NCBI RefSeq assembly: GCF_001563265.1
Contig: NZ_CP005083.1
Location: 3,413,001 to 3,477,000, forward strand
Direction: 5' to 3'
From: Sphingobium sp. TKS
Lineage (GTDB): Bacteria; Pseudomonadota; Alphaproteobacteria; Sphingomonadales; Sphingomonadaceae
DNA length: 64,000 bases
Both the position numbers and the translations under genes were made by a program. The number at the start of each line of letters is the position of its first letter. The stretch's first letter is position 1. The notes beneath the pieces were generated by a model. It saw only the letters and a list, made by a program, of their open reading frames with translations, had not been told where the DNA came from and ran no database searches. This document shows, in pieces, positions 60,707-64,000 of the stretch.

Positions 60707-61156
60707 TTATGTTGCGCGAAGAGACGCCTTGCCGGCTTTCGCGTCGACCAGTTCCTTCCCGAACAGCGAAATTTCGAGTTGAAGGGGATCAAGATATTCG
60801 ATCATCTCGGCAAAGCCTCCGTTTTCCACGCGGAAATAGAAGCCGTAAAAGGGCTGCTCATAGCGCCCGTACAGACCGCATCCCTCGCCAGAAGCGCGAA
60901 GAAACGCCTGGTTGCCATCCACAAGAATGTGGGAAAACTGCATGCGCGGACGCTCAGTGAAGTTCGACAGCAACGGCGCCAGCCGTGCGAAGACATCGTC
61001 CGGACCGATATAGGTACCGGACGCCCTGGTCTTGCCAATAAGGGTATAGCGCGCATCCGGGTTGAGCATGCGATAACATTCCTCAAAACGACCGGCCTGG
61101 TTATGCTCGATGAATTTCTCGATCAACGCGCGTGTCTTCTCGCCTGACGCGGACAT
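60707..61156 (-). CDS. SnoaL/NTF2-like protein, paralogue B
   Basis: 149 residues, clearly related to paralogues A and C: KTRALIEKFIEHNQAGRFEE, YTLIGKTRASGTYIGPDDVF, GLYGRYEQPFYGFYFRVENG, EMIEYLDPLQLEISLFGKEL. Aromatic residues and a His (FSHILVDG) line the expected pocket. It ends two bases from operator 5 and follows paralogue C by 73 bases. A half-site GTGAAACG near 61168 precedes it, but a full operator does not. Function unknown. Confidence 0.82.
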   Translation of the reverse strand: MSASGEKTRALIEKFIEHNQAGRFEECYRMLNPDARYTLIGKTRASGTYIGPDDVFARLAPLLSNFTERPRMQFSHILVDGNQAFLRASGEGCGLYGRYEQPFYGFYFRVENGGFAEMIEYLDPLQLEISLFGKELVDAKAGKASLRAT

Positions 61157-61229
61157 TGCCTCGCCCTCCTCATGTCAGTGAAACGCCCGGCCCGGTCCGA
61201 TCGCAAACCGACCTGCGCCTGGGAGCCAG

Positions 61230-61661
61230 TCACGCTTTCCCGGGTGTCTCCGCAGGCACCAGCTTCTTGCCGTAAAGCGCGATCTCAAGCTGAACGGTGT
61301 CAAGATATTCAACGATTTCGGCCAACCCTTCCCCCTCGACACGCAGGAAATAGCCATAATAGGGCTGGTGATAGGGGCCATAGGCGCCCGCTCCAGCGCC
61401 CACCGCGCGTATAAAGGCTCTGTCTCCGTCGATCAGGATGTCGGAGACTTTTATCATCGGCAATTGTGTGAATCCCGCCAGCTTGGGCGCGAGCCGGGCG
61501 AAGATATCCTCCAGCCCCTCATATACCCCCGAAGCGGGCGTATCCCCGATCATTACGAACCGTCCGTCGCGGTTCAAAAGGCGATAGGCCTGTTCGAAAC
61601 GCTGGGCTTCGAGATGGTCGACAAATTGCCGAACCAGCGCGCGCGTTTTTTCCTCTGCCAT
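61230..61661 (-). CDS. SnoaL/NTF2-like protein, paralogue C
   Basis: 143 residues: EEKTRALVRQFVDHLEAQRF, FVMIGDTPASGVYEGLEDIF, GAYGPYHQPYYGYFLRVEGE, EIVEYLDTVQLEIALYGKKL. The same fold and positions as paralogues A and B, but the FSHVLVDG histidine is replaced (VSDILIDG), which could alter the active site. It follows the larger SnoaL-like gene by 40 bases in the same direction, so it is probably read from operator 6. Confidence 0.82.
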   Translation of the reverse strand: MAEEKTRALVRQFVDHLEAQRFEQAYRLLNRDGRFVMIGDTPASGVYEGLEDIFARLAPKLAGFTQLPMIKVSDILIDGDRAFIRAVGAGAGAYGPYHQPYYGYFLRVEGEGLAEIVEYLDTVQLEIALYGKKLVPAETPGKA

Positions 61662-61701
61662 CCATTCTGTCCCCGTCGATGCGCTCGGTCACTGACCGCC
61701 G

Positions 61702-62292
61702 TCAGGACATCCCCGGTTCCGGAACCTTGTCGAGCAGCGGCATCAGCTTTTCAATGCACTCTTCCCTGGAGATCACCTCCTCCGGGGGACATTTGCGGAA
61801 GGTGCCGCCGCCGACCCAGATATTCTCGCCGATCAGGCGGCTGTCCTCCGCATAATCCCACACCATGATACGGTCGCTCGTCTGAATGAAGATCTCATCC
61901 ATGTCATCAACACCAACCGAAGCACCGAAATGCAGCGCCACCTTGCCCGGCATGAATATCTGGAAGGTCGCTCGGCTCGAAAAGCCGTTGTCATCGACAC
62001 GTAGCACCTCATTTTCGAAGTGCATGACGCTGGCGTTGATCTCGACCATCGATTTGTAGAGTGCCTTGACCCGATCCATGCCATGATATTCGATCGGGAA
62101 ACCACCCACATACATGAGATATTTGGGATCTTCGACCATCGAATCGGGCGCGCATATTTCCTCATACATACCGCATACTTCCCACATCGCGTGACGGCGG
62201 TAATTGATGAGGATCTTGCGATGGCGCGGATTGGTGACCGTCCGGAGCAGATCGTCGGCGGCCTTCGTCAACAAACGGATATCATATTTCAT
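61702..62292 (-). CDS. SnoaL-like protein, larger member
   Basis: 196 residues with an NTF2-like layout: helices (RLLTKAADDLLRTVTNPRHR), MYEEICAPDSMVEDPKYLMY, the FPIEYHGMDRVKALYKSM loop, then sheet strands (FSSRATFQIFMPGKVALHFG, DRIMVWDYAEDSRLIGENIW). It is more distant from paralogues A-C. Start 62292 (MKYDIRLL). Eighty bases after the nitroreductase and probably co-transcribed with it. Function unknown. Confidence 0.78.
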   Translation of the reverse strand: MKYDIRLLTKAADDLLRTVTNPRHRKILINYRRHAMWEVCGMYEEICAPDSMVEDPKYLMYVGGFPIEYHGMDRVKALYKSMVEINASVMHFENEVLRVDDNGFSSRATFQIFMPGKVALHFGASVGVDDMDEIFIQTSDRIMVWDYAEDSRLIGENIWVGGGTFRKCPPEEVISREECIEKLMPLLDKVPEPGMS

Positions 62293-62372
62293 TTCGATCT
62301 CCCTCCCAGCCTAAATGCTGCATCCGAACAGAATTAATTGCCCCAATTTTTGGCGTTTGGATGCGCCGGGCA

Positions 62373-63095
62373 TTAATTATGGAAAACGACATTTTCCCCA
62401 ATCGGTGCTCTACCTATGCGGTATTTACTGCCGTTCGAATTCAGATCGGGATAACCGAACGAAATTCCAAACAACATCTTCATCTTGGGATCGATGTCGA
62501 GTACCTTGCGGACGGTACCGGCGAAAAAGCCGAGCAGGGTCTGTGGGCATCCTTGGAGACCGTGCGCGGTCAGCGAAAGCAAAAATGTCTGGCCATACAT
62601 GCCGACATCTCCCGCGATGCGGACGCTATCATAAAATGGCGGCATGAATAGGAGACAGACGTGCGGAGCCCCGAAAAAGTCCAGATTGCGGAGAAATTCC
62701 ACACGGCGCAGGTCTTTCGCTTCGCGCGGAACCCCAATTGACTGGTAATATTCCGATGCCTGCTTGATCTGACGCTCACTATAGGCGCCGTAAAGCTCAT
62801 CATAACCAAAGGGATAGTCTGGCGACAGCTTTCCTTCCAGTTCATCGGCGAGCATCGCACTGCTTAACTCGTCACGCGCCTTCCCCGAGACGATGTGTGT
62901 TTCCCAGGGCTGGATATTGGCATTGGACGGCGCGGTTTGCGCATCCTCGAGCACCGCCCGGATCGTTTCCTGTGGGACGGGATCGGGAAGATAGGTTCGA
63001 GCAGAATAACGTTCGCGGACCACATCCTGAAAAAATTTGGCCTCGGGCACGTGAAGAATCTCCATTTTCTGTTCCGTCGAAGGTTCCGAAACCAT
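62373..63095 (-). CDS. nitroreductase family oxidoreductase
   Basis: 240-residue FMN-dependent nitroreductase-fold enzyme. RERYSARTYLPDPVPQETIR and TAPSNANIQPWETHIVSG are the FMN phosphate-binding motifs; GMYGQTFLLSLTAHGLQGCP and LFGISFGYPD complete the fold. Such enzymes reduce nitro groups, quinones or enones, or oxidise amides. Start ATG 63095 is 61 bases from operator 6; a methionine at residue 11 is an alternative. First gene of the unit 63095-60707. Confidence 0.9.
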   Translation of the reverse strand: MVSEPSTEQKMEILHVPEAKFFQDVVRERYSARTYLPDPVPQETIRAVLEDAQTAPSNANIQPWETHIVSGKARDELSSAMLADELEGKLSPDYPFGYDELYGAYSERQIKQASEYYQSIGVPREAKDLRRVEFLRNLDFFGAPHVCLLFMPPFYDSVRIAGDVGMYGQTFLLSLTAHGLQGCPQTLLGFFAGTVRKVLDIDPKMKMLFGISFGYPDLNSNGSKYRIGRAPIGENVVFHN

Positions 63096-63155
63096 CCTTC
63101 AACGAGTCTGGACGCCGGGATATCTAGTGCGTTGGACAAGGGCGTGCAAGCATTT

Positions 63156-63171
63156 ATTGAAACGTTTCATT
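63156..63171. promoter_or_regulatory. LacI-type operator 6
   Basis: ATTGAAACGTTTCATT; core TGAAACGTTTCA perfect. Located 61 bases upstream of the nitroreductase start and after the DUF1330 gene stop. Confidence 0.8.
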
Positions 63172-63203
63172 TTTTAAATTTAGCCTTGGCGCAGTCCTCG
63201 AAG

Positions 63204-63578
63204 TCATTCTCTTCGCGACGCCGGGCCGCTCAGGTGCACAGCATTGTTGATATCACCATCTGGCCCAACGGCATAATCCCCGCCAATAGCGTCAACGAAC
63301 ATAATCTGTGATTGCGCCGCTTCCATCCGCAGCTTTTTCAGCGGCGCATATTCCTCGCTATCGTAAAAACGATCTGCCGCCTCTCGCGAGTCAAATTCGA
63401 TCAGGATAACCCGCTTGATGCCAAGGTCGCCCTCAAGCGGATGCACCGCACCGCCACGAACAACATATCGCCCGCCATATTGGGCGATGATCCGGGGAAC
63501 CTGCGCGAGATATTCGCTAAAGCGTTCCGGCTCGGTTACCACGACATTCCCCAGCAAATAGCACTTCATCTTCCACAT
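63204..63578 (-). CDS. DUF1330 family protein
   Basis: 124-residue ferredoxin-fold (dimeric alpha/beta barrel) protein: YLLGNVVVTEPERFSEYLAQ, GGRYVVRGGAVHPLEGDLGI, ILIEFDSREAADRFYDSEEY. The DUF1330 family has this exact order. Small proteins of this fold include EthD-like and antibiotic-monooxygenase-like members; a binding or isomerising role in the pathway is plausible but unknown. AAGGTGGA precedes ATG 63578. Operator 7 lies 125 bases upstream. Confidence 0.85.
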   Translation of the reverse strand: MWKMKCYLLGNVVVTEPERFSEYLAQVPRIIAQYGGRYVVRGGAVHPLEGDLGIKRVILIEFDSREAADRFYDSEEYAPLKKLRMEAAQSQIMFVDAIGGDYAVGPDGDINNAVHLSGPASRRE

Positions 63579-63702
63579 CTTCCACCTTCTTTGAGCGGGT
63601 GTGACATCGGACGAATCCTATGCCATGGGCTACTCCGCACGCCATAGTTCATCGATTAGGTTTGCCTTTCTTGCAACCTTACTCGGGCAATCCATCAAAC
63701 GC

Positions 63703-63718
63703 AATGAAACGTTTCATA
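63703..63718. promoter_or_regulatory. LacI-type operator 7
   Basis: AATGAAACGTTTCATA; one mismatch in the outermost base. Upstream of the DUF1330 gene, the right-hand border of the operator-marked cluster. Confidence 0.8.
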
Positions 63719-64000
63719 TAATCAATGTTCCGTCACCGAATACAAATTGCCTCCATTCCTCGCGCATTCGGTGCGCGTAATGAACAGATTAATGATAAAG
63801 CAAGGGGGTAGTTCTTCTCACAACGAAATGGAGTTCGGCAGGCAATCTCGTCGGGCGAGACACGGTCCCATCTTGTCCTGTCCGGGGACATGCAATCATC
63901 CATGATGACCAAGCGTGAGAGAAGCGCTGGACGATATCATATGCCTTGGAAAGCGACGTGCCGCCCTTGAAGGTCTATGGCCCGCAAGGTCCAGCGCACG
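63719..64000. other. right-edge region without intact gene
   Basis: About 280 bases with no supported complete gene. It includes a fragment similar to an AbiEii-type nucleotidyltransferase on the minus strand near the edge. Confidence 0.35.
63915..63974 (-). pseudogene. AbiEii-type nucleotidyltransferase fragment
   Basis: The minus strand encodes TFKGGTSLSKAYDIVQRFSH, which matches the nucleotide-binding motif (F-K-G-G-T-S-L-S-K-A-x-x-x-x-x-R-F-S-E-D) of AbiEii toxins. An in-frame stop lies directly before it and the match ends after RFS, so only a fragment is left here. Confidence 0.4.

Noticed and set aside
61160..61175. GTGAAACGCCC as an eighth LacI operator
   Set aside because: Only the left half-site matches; the right half is GC-rich and not palindromic.

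Overview
The window looks like chromosome of an alphaproteobacterium of the order Sphingomonadales (Sphingobium, Novosphingobium or Sphingomonas type). The reasons are high GC, three TonB-dependent receptors of the sphingomonad type, many CoA ligases and crotonases, several short proteins that resemble sphingomonad-specific hypotheticals, and mosaic CTAGAGC...GCTCTAG intergenic elements. No tRNA, rRNA, CRISPR array or replication origin was found. This assignment is an inference from gene content; no database search was run.

Layout. (1) 80-6206: sugar-acid cluster with 2-keto-3-deoxygalactonokinase on the minus strand, divergent from IlvD/Edd dehydratase, ketoglutarate-semialdehyde-type dehydrogenase, D-galactose 1-dehydrogenase-like enzyme and a FadR-type GntR regulator. 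Together they fit oxidative, non-phosphorylating catabolism of D-galactose and/or L-arabinose. (2) 6619-13820: a giant Ig-like repeat protein with N-terminal RTX-like repeats, broken by a one-base deletion inside one of its tandem repeats. (3) 13925-14806: remains of an arsenic operon (arsC 3' end, intact GNAT acetyltransferase, acr3 fragments). (4) 14869-19432: OmpA-like protein, orphan GroEL, and an IS4-family insertion that landed in a REP-like element with a 9-bp target duplication. (5) 19525-25933: an island of very small proteins, a spermidine-synthase-like protein, a CDP-alcohol phosphatidyltransferase and a cold-shock protein. Five genes or operons here share one leader element in which a conserved CUCCC can pair with the Shine-Dalgarno sequence; a second stem shows compensatory base changes. 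(6) 25934-29009: regulators (Lrp, AraC) among gene remnants (SDR, IS5-type transposase, MFS). (7) 29091-41389: TonB receptor, RibB-type flavin enzyme, luciferase-like monooxygenase, CoA ligases, crotonases and a creatininase-family protein, with broken flavin reductase and adenylate kinase copies. (8) 42370-63718: a large catabolic cluster.

The cluster in 42370-63718 is tied together by seven copies of the 12-bp palindrome TGAAACGTTTCA, all in intergenic promoter positions and absent from the rest of the window. A LacI-family repressor gene (47542-48600) sits inside the cluster as the last gene of one of the marked transcription units. The regulon contains two TonB receptors and an MFS transporter (uptake), two CoA ligases and a CaiB-type CoA-transferase (activation), crotonase plus HMG-CoA-lyase-like enzyme (chain cleavage), SDR, FAH-family hydrolase, metallo-beta-lactamase fold hydrolase, VOC protein, nitroreductase, and four SnoaL/NTF2-fold proteins, three of them close paralogues. 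The substrate is not known; the gene set suggests a branched or cyclic carboxylic compound degraded through CoA thioesters.
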